Shown: one piece after another, positions 1 through 7,205 of the stretch
How the letters are laid out: each line of letters starts with the position of its first letter
Position numbering within the stretch: the first letter of the stretch is position 1
Origin: Deltaproteobacteria bacterium
Lineage (GTDB): Bacteria; Bdellovibrionota; UBA1018; UBA923
DNA length: 18,735 bases
NCBI GenBank assembly: GCA_016194725.1
Contig: JACQAW010000180.1
Span: 1-18,735, forward strand
Direction: 5' to 3'
Translations under genes and position numbers: made by a program
The notes under the pieces: generated by a model
Database searches by the model: none
Seen by the model: only the letters and a program-made list of their open reading frames with translations
Told to the model about the DNA's origin: nothing

Positions 1-1173
1 CAATATCCCATGGCCAACAACAACTGGTCGGGCTACTTCGAAGACATCGAGATCCATCGCAATCCGACAGAGAACCCGAACCAGTATTCGCCGCTCGAAA
101 CCGCAAGATACATATTGCTGCATCCAGAAACCGATGCGAGCTGGGCTGCGCACAGCGCGGGCATTTTGAAGTGGGTCACTGACACGTTCGCGGTCGACGT
201 CACGAACGTCGAGGGAAAGCACGAGGCGGGAACTCAGTTTGGCGCCGAGGTGCTTTCGGAGCAAAAAGACGACCTGGACAAGATGTCGAGCCACACGGCG
301 CGCTTTGCATCGGTGCTGGCGCTGTACGCGGAAAAAACGGGCAGCGAGGCGGAGCGCGAGCGAGCGTACCGCAGCTTCAACTGGGCTTCTTACTTTTGCC
401 GCGACAACGGCATCGTAAAGACCAGCGTGGATGAAGGCACGGGCTTCTGGTTTTCAGACGGCTATGGCGATTACATGCGCCATTTTCTGAGCGGCATGGC
501 CGCGGTGCCGGAATGGGCCCCGTCAAAGGTGGATCATGTGCTGCGCTCCAGTTCAGTGGTTCGAAACGTCGGTTACAAGCTGGGAGAGCTGTCCTACACG
601 ACATTCGACGGTGCCTCCACCGAAGTGCTGCGCATGCGCATGCCGCCGCGTCAAGTTCTGGCCGGCGGCAAGGCCCTTCCGCAGCTGCTCGACGGCAGCT
701 CGGAGGGTTTTAGTGTAGATCCTATCGTCAGCGAGCACGGCGGCTTCGTGGTGCGTATTCGGCACGATCATTCGGGCGTCATACGGCTCAATGAGTGCGC
801 TTTAAATTCCGATTATCCAGGGAATGGGTCGCATCGCCAGCCGCGCTATCGCATGGGCACTTGGAAAAAACCTGGTCCCAACCGTGATCTTGTTTCTGCT
901 CACGGTGTGGGTGGTGATTTCCTGGTTCGTCTTTCGCGCAGAGTTTCGCGCTCCCGACGCCAATATCACCACCTTTGGCGATGCGCTTTGGTGGGGGGTC
1001 GTTACCTTCCTTACGGTTGGCTATGGCGACCGCGTTCCGGTTACCACCGAAGGCCGCGTACTGGCTGGCATTCTCATGACCTCGGGTGTCGTTACCGTGG
1101 GCATCCTGACCGCAAAAATTTCATCGTATTTCATGGAAAAGGCTCTTCGAGAAGGGAGAGGCATCGTGGATAG
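1..1173 (+). CDS. 3' part of a probable carbohydrate-active (six-hairpin-like) protein; C-terminus probably frameshifted
   Basis: The reading frame is open from the first base, so the gene probably begins upstream; the first ATG in the window is at 10. The first 260 or so residues are protein-like: an aromatic start (NNNWSGYFEDIEIH), amphipathic helices around 25-130, and a beta-rich tail ending near HDHSGVIRLN (about residue 258). The helical part followed by a small beta domain reminds me of uncharacterised six-hairpin glycosidase-like or epimerase-like proteins, but no catalytic motif is recognisable, so the function is a guess. After about position 795 the frame runs 350 bases into the K+ channel gene and becomes Arg-rich and featureless, like a shadow translation. 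A stop (TGA 792-794) lies in the frame that one missing base would give, so the natural end is probably near 794. Confidence 0.55.
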   Translation, partial: QYPMANNNWSGYFEDIEIHRNPTENPNQYSPLETARYILLHPETDASWAAHSAGILKWVTDTFAVDVTNVEGKHEAGTQFGAEVLSEQKDDLDKMSSHTARFASVLALYAEKTGSEAERERAYRSFNWASYFCRDNGIVKTSVDEGTGFWFSDGYGDYMRHFLSGMAAVPEWAPSKVDHVLRSSSVVRNVGYKLGELSYTTFDGASTEVLRMRMPPRQVLAGGKALPQLLDGSSEGFSVDPIVSEHGGFVVRIRHDHSGVIRLNECALNSDYPGNGSHRQPRYRMGTWKKPGPNRDLVSAHGVGGDFLVRLSRRVSRSRRQYHHLWRCALVGGRYLPYGWLWRPRSGYHRRPRTGWHSHDLGCRYRGHPDRKNFIVFHGKGSSRRERHRG

Positions 1174-2038
1174 CACGCGACTCAAAAATCATTTCGTGGT
1201 GTGTGGTTGGAAAGAAGAGATGCATCAGCTGCTAGTGCACATTCTGGACTTCAACCCGGGACTGACGCAGACTCAGCTGGTGCTGGTGGCAAATCTAATG
1301 CAGCCGGCGGTGGACGAGCTTCGCGCACATCCGCGCCTGAAAGAGATGCAGATCATCGTGGGCGATTATTTCTCCGAGATTAATCTGAAGCGGGCGGCTC
1401 CCGAGCGGGCCCGCAAGGTCATGATTCTGGCCGACCGGACGCCGCATGCGAACGGCCAGGTACCCTCGGCCACCGAAATCGACGCCAAAACGATCATGAC
1501 ATCGATGACGCTTTCAAGCATCGCGCGCGGCACCCTGGTAGCCGCTGAAATTCTGGACCCCAAGATGGATCAGTATCTGAAGCTGGCCTCGGTAAGCGAG
1601 ATTATCTACTCGCGCGAGTACAACCGCCTTCTATTGGTGAACGCATCTGGTGGCACGGGCGTGGCGAATATTATTTTCGACCTGCTCGATCCCAACACCT
1701 CGGCGCATCTGACCACCGAAACGATTCCCGAGCCGCTGATGAACAAGTCCTATGGGGACTTGCGCAAGGAATTCAGCGCCAAGAACAGCGAGCGCGTGCT
1801 GATCGGCATTTTGGAAAACAGCGGCAGCCGCCACAACATCAAAGAGCTGGCCCTGCGTAAAGCCCAGCGAACCACCGACGTCAACCAGCTGCTGACCAAT
1901 CTGCGTTCGGTTAAGGAGCTCAGGTGCAATCAGCCGGTATTTCATCCCGACGACGACTACGTCGTATCGGAGGGCAGCATGGCCATCGTGATTTCACACA
2001 GGAGGCTTGGACATGTGGTCAGCCCCTCGGCCGCCTGA
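824..2038 (+). CDS. Two-TM potassium channel with cytoplasmic RCK (TrkA-N/TrkA-C) domain
   Basis: An inner-membrane K+-selective channel subunit of 404 residues. TM1 is about residues 18-38, the pore loop carries the canonical filter TVGYGD at 64-69, and TM2 is about 76-100. A Rossmann-type RCK N-lobe starts at about 121 (NHFVVCGW) and an RCK-C-like lobe spans about 293-395. The layout is that of MthK/GsuK-type channels, which work as tetramers whose RCK ring gates the pore on ligand binding (Ca2+, nucleotides or NAD in known members). The ligand cannot be read from this sequence. ATG 824 is the first start after an in-frame stop at 803-805 and places TM1 correctly; the SD is weak. The 3' end overlaps the start of the CNB gene, so the two are probably co-translated. 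Confidence 0.93.
   Translation: MGRIASRAIAWALGKNLVPTVILFLLTVWVVISWFVFRAEFRAPDANITTFGDALWWGVVTFLTVGYGDRVPVTTEGRVLAGILMTSGVVTVGILTAKISSYFMEKALREGRGIVDSTRLKNHFVVCGWKEEMHQLLVHILDFNPGLTQTQLVLVANLMQPAVDELRAHPRLKEMQIIVGDYFSEINLKRAAPERARKVMILADRTPHANGQVPSATEIDAKTIMTSMTLSSIARGTLVAAEILDPKMDQYLKLASVSEIIYSREYNRLLLVNASGGTGVANIIFDLLDPNTSAHLTTETIPEPLMNKSYGDLRKEFSAKNSERVLIGILENSGSRHNIKELALRKAQRTTDVNQLLTNLRSVKELRCNQPVFHPDDDYVVSEGSMAIVISHRRLGHVVSPSAA
2000..2005 (+). promoter_or_regulatory. Strong ribosome binding site for the CNB gene
   Basis: AGGAGG lies within the K+ channel coding sequence, 7 bases before ATG 2013. It decides the start of the CNB gene and supports translation of the two proteins from one message. 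Confidence 0.7.
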
Positions 2039-2546
2039 GGCCACAGCCGCTGAAGTCGAGCAGCGGGCCCAGCATCTTCGCGCGGTGAGCCTGTTTGCCG
2101 AAATCGCGGCAAACCAGGCCGCGCTGCTGGAGTTCGCTTCGATCATGGTCGAGCGCAATTTCAAGCCCGGCGTCAACATGATCACCGAGGGCGAAGGCAG
2201 CAACGAGATGTTCATCCTGGTTTCGGGCACGGCCAGCGTTTTCAAGACCACGCCCGAGGGCGAGCCGTTCAGGGTCGCGATTCTGAAAGAAGGACAGCAC
2301 GCATTTTTCGGCGAAGGCGGGCTGATCTATGCCGAGCGCCGCTCCGCCACGATTACCAGCGATACGGAATGCCATTGCCTGGTGCTGAGCCGCAGCGAGT
2401 TCGAAAAGTTCGGCGACAAGCATCCGGACTGGGCGCTGCCGTTTTATCGCCGTATCTCGGCCAGCGTGCTTACTCGCCTGCGCAAGGCCAATGAAGACAT
2501 GATGATTTTATACAAGGCGCTGGTCTCTGAAATTCGCGGCCACTGA
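2013..2546 (+). CDS. Stand-alone cyclic-nucleotide-binding (CNB/CAP-ED) domain protein
   Basis: A 177-residue soluble protein that is essentially one CNB domain (about 22-135) plus a C-terminal helical tail. The phosphate-binding cassette is recognisable: FFGEGG at 98-103 with Glu101, then ERRSAT at 108-113 with Arg110. These match the Glu and Arg that contact the ribose and cyclic phosphate in CAP/PKA-type domains, so cyclic nucleotide binding looks possible. There is no DNA-binding or catalytic domain. ATG 2013 is chosen over an upstream TTG at 2007 because AGGAGG at 2000-2005 sits 7 bases before it. The start lies 26 bases inside the K+ channel gene, which suggests translational coupling. 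I infer that it regulates the channel or the downstream regulator in trans. Confidence 0.9.
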   Translation: MWSAPRPPEATAAEVEQRAQHLRAVSLFAEIAANQAALLEFASIMVERNFKPGVNMITEGEGSNEMFILVSGTASVFKTTPEGEPFRVAILKEGQHAFFGEGGLIYAERRSATITSDTECHCLVLSRSEFEKFGDKHPDWALPFYRRISASVLTRLRKANEDMMILYKALVSEIRGH

Positions 2547-2550
2547 CCGC

Positions 2551-4065
2551 ATGAAAAGTAAAACTGAGCAGTCCATTGACGCGGTCCATGCCCTAATTCG
2601 TGCCGGCGAGCTGGCCAAAGCCCGTTCAGCTATTCACGCGCTTTTGTCCATACGCATAAAAAGGCACGAGGCGTTGCGCCTGGCCTTTTTATGCCGTGAG
2701 GCGTACCTGCCAGAAAAGGCGCTGGGTTTGCTGCATCGGGTAGTGCGGGGCGTATCGTCAGGCAAAGCCAGCCCGTCTAATGAGGAAAAGGCCGAATACG
2801 GTATGGCGCTGGGCGAGCTTGGGGCCGGGCGCGAGGCCATCGAGCTGCTCGCGCCGCTGGATATTCGCAAGTATCCCCGCATTTTTCGGGGATTGACGAT
2901 AGCTTACTTTCGCACCTGGGAGTGGGAGCGCGCGATTCCAATTTGCGAAAAATTTCTGGGGCGGCCGGGAGCAACGTTGCATGACCGGCTCTGGGGCGAG
3001 TTCAGGCTGGGCGTGGCGTTGTTGCATGGCAAAGATGACTATGCGCGGTCGCGGGTGATTCTGGAAAAGCTGGTGCGTGATACGAAGACCAACGACTACC
3101 AGAGCCTGCACGAGCAGGCGGTCTACGTGCTGGCGCAGCAGGCGTATCTGGCGAAGGACTACAAGCGGTCGTCCGCGCTGCTCGCGTCGCTCAAGACCAC
3201 CGAGGTGACTTCGCCGGACTCGAGCCTTGGAATGAGTATTTCGCAGCTGCGTATCGAGATTCTGCTGGCGACAGCCAAAAACAGGAATTCCGCCCAGCGC
3301 GCGCTGCGCGGAATTCGCGATCGTTATGCCGCCGCGGGGCGCTGGGAGCAGGCCCGCGGGTGCGATTATGCCGAAGCTTATGTAACCCATGAAGCCGAGC
3401 TGGCCACGCATTTGTATTTCGGGACGCCCTATGCGAGCGGCCGAAAAAAAATCCAGCTTTCCTGTGGATTGCGCCCCGAAGCGATTCCGGCCCAATACGA
3501 CTGGGTCATTTCCGACCCGAGCCCCAAGGCTCTCGTGTTCGACCTTGCCACCGGCGAAAACAGCCTGAACGGCAAACGCCTCAAGCCCGGCGACGTGTTG
3601 CTGCGCACTTTACGGGCGTTAAGCGTTGATTTCTACACGCCCCCGAACGTGCTCGACCTTTACGCGCGCATCTATCCCGGGCATTATTTCAATCCGGCGA
3701 CTTCGGCGCTTCAGGTTCGGCAAGCTCTCTGGCGCCTGCGGCAGTGGCTCGAGGCCAACGGGCTGCCGCTGGTCATTCACGAGCATCACGGGGTTTATAC
3801 GCTGCGCTCGCCCATACACTGCGCGTTGCGCGTTTACGCGGGACTGGATTCGGCGGCGGGCCGCGAGCAGGAGCGCTATAGCGACTTCATGGCGCGAATT
3901 CGGAAAAAGTTTGGCGGGCGGGAATTTTCGGCAAACGAGACCGCCGACCATCTGAACGTGTCCAGACGGTCGGCAATCGAGTTTTTGAGGGTAGCTGCGT
4001 TTCAGCAGCTTGGTTTGGAGAGAATGGGTGCCGGGCCCTCAACCCGGTACCGAATCAAAACATGA
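2551..4065 (+). CDS. TPR-repeat protein with C-terminal OmpR-like and second winged-helix domains (putative transcription regulator)
   Basis: 504 residues, starting 4 bases after the CNB gene, so part of the same operon; there is no clear SD of its own. Residues 1-290 are alpha-helical with TPR-like pairs (for example AREAIELLAPL-type helices around 90-105, and about 190-215). Residues 327-422 resemble the OmpR/PhoB or SARP-type winged helix: a beta strand FDLATGE, a recognition region ending ALWRLRQWLEANG, and a wing HGVYTLRS at 413-420. A further small helix-turn-helix/winged-helix segment lies at about 457-503 (SANETADHLNVSRRSAIEFL). No receiver or enzymatic domain is visible. A cytoplasmic transcription factor with a TPR sensing or interaction module is the likeliest role. 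Its place after a K+ channel and a CNB protein suggests that it responds to them, which is inference. Confidence 0.75.
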   Translation: MKSKTEQSIDAVHALIRAGELAKARSAIHALLSIRIKRHEALRLAFLCREAYLPEKALGLLHRVVRGVSSGKASPSNEEKAEYGMALGELGAGREAIELLAPLDIRKYPRIFRGLTIAYFRTWEWERAIPICEKFLGRPGATLHDRLWGEFRLGVALLHGKDDYARSRVILEKLVRDTKTNDYQSLHEQAVYVLAQQAYLAKDYKRSSALLASLKTTEVTSPDSSLGMSISQLRIEILLATAKNRNSAQRALRGIRDRYAAAGRWEQARGCDYAEAYVTHEAELATHLYFGTPYASGRKKIQLSCGLRPEAIPAQYDWVISDPSPKALVFDLATGENSLNGKRLKPGDVLLRTLRALSVDFYTPPNVLDLYARIYPGHYFNPATSALQVRQALWRLRQWLEANGLPLVIHEHHGVYTLRSPIHCALRVYAGLDSAAGREQERYSDFMARIRKKFGGREFSANETADHLNVSRRSAIEFLRVAAFQQLGLERMGAGPSTRYRIKT

Positions 4066-4132
4066 GCGGCAACTATCCTCACCGCTGCATAGTTAGATCA
4101 TGCTATAAACACCCTGCCAAATCGAGTTACAT

Positions 4133-4207
4133 TTATTGCGGGAAAGCTGCAAACAGACTCAAGGCCAGCGAGCTCCAGACCAGTATTGCCATATGTATGT
4201 TCTTCAT
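4133..4207 (-). CDS. Candidate 24-residue hydrophobic small protein
   Basis: ATG at 4207 reading leftward, stop TAA at 4135-4133. The product is a short basic N-terminus (MKNIHM) followed by a single hydrophobic stretch (AILVWSSLALSLFAAF), which fits a one-TM micro-membrane-protein. A strong SD (GAGGAG, 4218-4213) sits 5 bases upstream of the ATG. It lies 58 bases downstream of the START gene on the same strand and may share its message. I do not recognise a family. It could also be a chance ORF or a remnant signal peptide. Confidence 0.4.
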   Translation of the reverse strand: MKNIHMAILVWSSLALSLFAAFPQ

Positions 4208-4265
4208 AACCACTCCTCGATACCCTAGATAGAGCAAGGGGTGGGCCAGATGAAGGTGTCTGAAC

Positions 4266-4844
4266 TTACTGAGATTTTGTCTTCGGGCTGGCCCGGTACG
4301 GCGTAGCTGACACAGGTACCGGAACTGCTTGATTTTCAGTAGCGGCGGTCAGCAGCGCCGTGAATCTTGGATCAGTTTTGACATCCGCTTTGGCGACCTG
4401 TTTGCGCAGGCCTTGCAAAGTGTCGATGGGCCAGTCTTTTTGAAAGAAGTTCACGATCCACTTGGGCACGGAGCCCATCGGGTCGGCGTGCACCTCCCCG
4501 ATGACGTGAGTTTTCGTGTCATTCTCCAGGGACGTCAGAATAAAGGTGGTGCTCATCAGATTGCCCCTCACAAATCTTGTCGGCGGCCGCGCCGGGTCCT
4601 CAGCCGAGTGGTAAACGAACTTCAGAACAGGGCTGTCCTGTGCGGGCTTTTCGATAAGAATTTTAACGGACGAAACGAAGTCCCGGTCTTTCATCACGAA
4701 GGGCGTATTGATGTGGTCGTACTCGATGTATTCCGTGCCGGACACCCAGCGCACCAGGGTTGCCTTTTCCAGATCCTCGACCCATTCGGGGGCGCGTGTG
4801 GTGTCAAAAATAGCTGTCGCCACTTTTGCAAGAGGTGCGTTCAC
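4266..4844 (-). CDS. START-domain (lipid-binding) protein, N-terminus lost by an apparent frameshift
   Basis: 192 residues from a GTG at 4844. The sequence follows the START/StAR-related lipid-transfer fold: PEWVEDL near 18-24, a run of alternating strands (RWVSGTEYIEYDH, KDRDFVSSVKI, HVIGEVHADP), and the C-terminal helix near VPKWIVNFFQKDWP. Such domains bind a lipid or other hydrophobic ligand in a helix-grip pocket; many bacterial members are exported. Homology-like sequence (NPVKGHGVV) continues upstream of the GTG until an in-frame stop at 4889-4887. A neighbouring frame then carries a plausible continuation (ADGISKQSEIARVIK), which one extra A in the A5 run near 4868 would join. The real gene therefore probably starts near or beyond 4930, and the GTG start is artificial. 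Confidence 0.75.
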   Translation of the reverse strand: MNAPLAKVATAIFDTTRAPEWVEDLEKATLVRWVSGTEYIEYDHINTPFVMKDRDFVSSVKILIEKPAQDSPVLKFVYHSAEDPARPPTRFVRGNLMSTTFILTSLENDTKTHVIGEVHADPMGSVPKWIVNFFQKDWPIDTLQGLRKQVAKADVKTDPRFTALLTAATENQAVPVPVSATPYRASPKTKSQ

Positions 4845-4850
4845 TACGCC

Positions 4851-5021
4851 ATGGCCTTTTACCGGATTTTTATCACCCTGGCGATTTCACTTTGTTTGGA
4901 AATTCCGTCGGCGCAGGCCTTCGTTTTATCTTATAGCAGTGCCCCCGTACTGAACGGCGACCAGAAAGACGCCATCGACCAGAGCCCTAGTCTGACATTA
5001 GTGCGGCATTCAGATGCTTGA
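4851..5021 (+). CDS. Small ORF with a signal-peptide-like N-terminus, antisense to the START gene 5' region
   Basis: ATG 4851 to TGA 5021, 56 residues. The first 23 residues look like a Sec signal peptide: a basic residue (R5), a hydrophobic core IFITLAISLCL, and an AQA cleavage site. The rest is short, polar and unrecognised. AGAGGTG at 4830-4836 is about 14 bases upstream, too far for a good SD. It overlaps, on the other strand, the zone where the START gene's missing N-terminus should lie, so one of the two readings is probably not coding. It could also be the 5' stub of a truncated secreted gene. Confidence 0.25.
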   Translation: MAFYRIFITLAISLCLEIPSAQAFVLSYSSAPVLNGDQKDAIDQSPSLTLVRHSDA

Positions 5022-5228
5022 AATTCAGCGCCGGCAATAAATTGTGCATATGTCGAATATGACGGGTGTTCCGGAGCGTCAGTCCCACAAGCCCGAAATA
5101 ACCTTCCTTGAAGAAGACCATAAAATATCTTGCTGTCGTTTCAACATGTTAAGTTCTCCCGCCAACGGGGTCCGCGCATTGACCAAACCAGTTTTCAGGC
5201 ATGTCGTGTGCAGAACCTGCATTTCACT
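5022..5228. other. Intergenic stretch before the secreted protein gene
   Basis: I see no gene here. A -35-like TTGACC at 5179-5184 is followed 17 bases later by a poor -10 (TGTCGT), so a promoter for the gene at 5229 is possible but weak. The plus-strand reading frames across it look random, with no SD. Confidence 0.3.
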
Positions 5229-6038
5229 ATGAGGACAATCTTTCTGGCAGTGCTTTTTTTGGCGATTTCATTAGGCGCGCTCGAGCCGGCTTGGGCCGAC
5301 CAAGGCGACAAGCAGGTAGAGCGTCGCTGCATCAAAGTCCTTCTCCAGGGGCTCGGACGAAAGGGCATGAGCCTTCGGTTCCAGCGGTATGGCCGCGACC
5401 AATACCGCGCGGGACCGACTGACGGCATCGAGATTGGCGGCGGAGAAGTCACTTATGGTCACGTCGCGCTCGGCGTGGAAGTCGGAGCCGGAGTCGCTCC
5501 ATTTTTCGAGGCCACCTTCACTCCGGAGGGGGCGCTTGAGAGCGCCGAGGCGGGCGAGGACGTGCGCGTGAAAAAACCAGCTTACTACCTGAATAGCAAT
5601 TCCGACAAAGAGCTGTACTTTCGGGCCAAAGATAGCTCGCGCAGCGTTCTTTTCAGGCGGCTCGATCCGGATGCACTTCGGTCTGAAACCGGTGCTCGCA
5701 GTTCGGCCAGGTTGGACACATTCAGTTTTACCACTGCGCCGGAAGGGCTGGACGGTAAACCGTTTGACGTTGGCGGCAAAGTTTCGGTGCAAAGATTCAG
5801 TGAGTTCGGATACCAGGGCAAATATGACTACGAAGGCCCGGTGGAAAGGCCCGAGCTTGAGCGAAAGATCCTCGTGTTGCCAGAGGGCGTGGGACTGGCC
5901 AATCTGGGTCCGGATGGTCGCGTCGAGCAGCCTTCGACAGGTATGGCGGCCCTGATTAACCCGAGTTCGGGAGCGGAATCGGGGCTCAGCGTCGACCTTG
6001 ATTCTTATGCCGACTGCCTAAGGGGTGGCTCAAAATAA
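5229..6038 (+). CDS. Secreted or periplasmic protein of unknown function
   Basis: 269 residues from ATG 5229. This start is preferred over the earlier in-frame start at 5130 because it places a clean Sec signal peptide at the N-terminus: MRTIFLAVLFLAISLGALEPAWA, cleaved after AWA at about residue 23. The mature part is polar with many short strands, is rich in Gly and Glu, and has two Cys residues, one near its start (RRCIKV) and one near its end (ADCLRG), which could form a disulfide. There are no lipobox, TM segments or catalytic motif. I do not recognise a family. The SD upstream of 5229 is poor. It is followed by a 96-base gap and the truncated outer-membrane gene in the same direction. 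Confidence 0.65.
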   Translation: MRTIFLAVLFLAISLGALEPAWADQGDKQVERRCIKVLLQGLGRKGMSLRFQRYGRDQYRAGPTDGIEIGGGEVTYGHVALGVEVGAGVAPFFEATFTPEGALESAEAGEDVRVKKPAYYLNSNSDKELYFRAKDSSRSVLFRRLDPDALRSETGARSSARLDTFSFTTAPEGLDGKPFDVGGKVSVQRFSEFGYQGKYDYEGPVERPELERKILVLPEGVGLANLGPDGRVEQPSTGMAALINPSSGAESGLSVDLDSYADCLRGGSK

Positions 6039-6050
6039 ACCGTTTATGTG

Positions 6051-6078
6051 TTTGGTCGTCGTATTTTTTCTGACCAAA
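6051..6078. repeat. Inverted repeat TTTGGTC / GACCAAA
   Basis: A perfect 7-base inverted repeat (6051-6057 and 6072-6078) with a 14-base T-rich loop, in the gap after the secreted protein gene. It lacks a T-tract following the stem on the plus strand, so a regulator site is as likely as a terminator. Confidence 0.3.
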
Positions 6079-6134
6079 AGGCGTCAGTCGTATCGCAAGG
6101 ATAGTTCCGGATTCAGCGAGGGAGGAGTAGCTGT

Positions 6135-6416
6135 ATGAAAACATATTTAATATTGGCGCTTTTGGCGTTAGCAACGTCAGCGCAAGCATTCGCCGATAAT
6201 GGTGAGTTGCAGCTGGGAGTCGGCGGCGACATCGCGCTACAAAAGACAGACGGTAACGCGGCTCGAGATGGAGGCGGCGCTGGCATTGGACTCGAGTTCT
6301 GGGGCCATCATCGTGGCCGCGCGCCAGGAATTTACGGAAAGGACGGGTCTCCTGAATTGTTCTACGGTGCCAACGTCGTTGGGAAATCCTCTTCCGCGAG
6401 GCTCGGCGTTACCTGA
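6135..6416 (+). pseudogene. 5' fragment of a secreted or outer-membrane protein gene
   Basis: ATG 6135 with a strong SD (GGGAGGAG ending at 6126). The first 18-20 residues are a Sec signal peptide (MKTYLILALLALATSAQAFA). The mature start (LQLGVGGDIALQK, then GAGIGLEFWGHH) alternates like outer-membrane beta strands. The ORF stops at 6416 after only 93 residues, and from about 6410 the DNA belongs to the minus-strand porin gene, so the 3' part has been lost at a rearrangement junction. The family cannot be named from the remaining piece. Confidence 0.55.
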
Positions 6417-7201
6417 TACCGAACGAAGATAGCGTAACCCTGCCACACTGAATTACTCTGTTTGTCCGCGGTCTGTTGCCATCCCAGATCGTATGAGCCC
6501 GCGATAGCGAACACATCGGTCAGCGCATACTTGGCGATAAAGTCGTTGAAGAACCGCCTTCGTGCTCCCAGTTCATTGCCGATGAAGTTGTTGTAAAGCA
6601 GAGATATTTTTTCGGTGGGGTTGTATGCGAGTTGAGCGCCAATGGCTTTGCTGCCATTATTTTCCGAAATATTCTGCCAGCCGTTCAGTACAAGAATCTG
6701 AGTAGAGAATTGATCCGCCCACCGGTACGTCGCCTTCACCCCAGTCTCATAGTACGGCGAGTAATCCGCGATGAGTGAACGTGTGTAGGTCCAGTTTTCC
6801 TTCGAAATCCAACTCTCAAGCCCGATGTGCGCGAGAAAAATCCCCGCATCTATCCATAGACGATCCGTTACTTGATAGCCAGCGGTTGCTTCTTGGATGT
6901 GCTTGTTAAGATTCGATTCAGCCGCATAATTCGATTGCACCGACGTTCCGGCCTGAAGCGCAAACCGCCCCCGGATGCGCTCGGCAGAGACCTTCGCGTC
7001 AAGATAAGCAAGGTTCACGTTAAATTCGTTATGGCGCGCGGGTTGAGTGGTAAATGAGCGATCAAGTATCTGTGAATTATTGAAATCGTAGGCGTAATAA
7101 GTATCAACGTACCCACCGAAATTGACCGAGAGTTTGTCGTCGGCGTGCCCCGCACCAGAAAGAAAAGCCCAGATAGAGAATATAAGAAAAAATAATTTCA
7201 T
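6362..7201 (-). CDS. OmpL/BBP2-type outer-membrane beta-barrel porin, C-terminally truncated
   Basis: 279 residues from ATG 7201. Residues 1-20 are a signal peptide ending AGHA. The mature protein starts with the strand pattern NFGGYVDTYYAYDF and continues with RHNEFNVNLAYLDA and RGRFALQAGT, typical of the putative beta-barrel porin-2 (OmpL-like) family. Regular alternating aromatic strands follow to about residue 265. Family members usually have more C-terminal strands. Here the last natural strand (YAIFVRYQVT) runs into antisense of the gene at 6135 near 6410 and ends after about 14 unrelated residues, so the barrel is probably incomplete. The start is 4 bases after the stop of the KimA-like gene, so the two form one operon. 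Base composition is lower in GC than the flanks. Confidence 0.75.
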   Translation of the reverse strand: MKLFFLIFSIWAFLSGAGHADDKLSVNFGGYVDTYYAYDFNNSQILDRSFTTQPARHNEFNVNLAYLDAKVSAERIRGRFALQAGTSVQSNYAAESNLNKHIQEATAGYQVTDRLWIDAGIFLAHIGLESWISKENWTYTRSLIADYSPYYETGVKATYRWADQFSTQILVLNGWQNISENNGSKAIGAQLAYNPTEKISLLYNNFIGNELGARRRFFNDFIAKYALTDVFAIAGSYDLGWQQTADKQSNSVWQGYAIFVRYQVTPSLAEEDFPTTLAP

Positions 7202-7205
7202 CGCG

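Noticed and set aside
824..1173. Frame-1 extension of the first gene over the K+ channel as overprinted coding sequence
   Set aside because: Arg-rich, low-complexity translation with no fold-like pattern, while the channel frame is clearly conserved.
2758..3495. Long minus-strand ORF of 245 codons
   Set aside because: Shadow of the TPR regulator gene; Arg/Gln-rich, no SD, no domain.
5044..5232. Plus-strand ORF of 62 codons before the secreted protein
   Set aside because: No SD, no conserved-looking pattern, overlaps the start of a better gene.
6051..6078. Inverted repeat as a rho-independent terminator
   Set aside because: Long 14-base loop, AT/GC-mixed stem, and no T-run after it.
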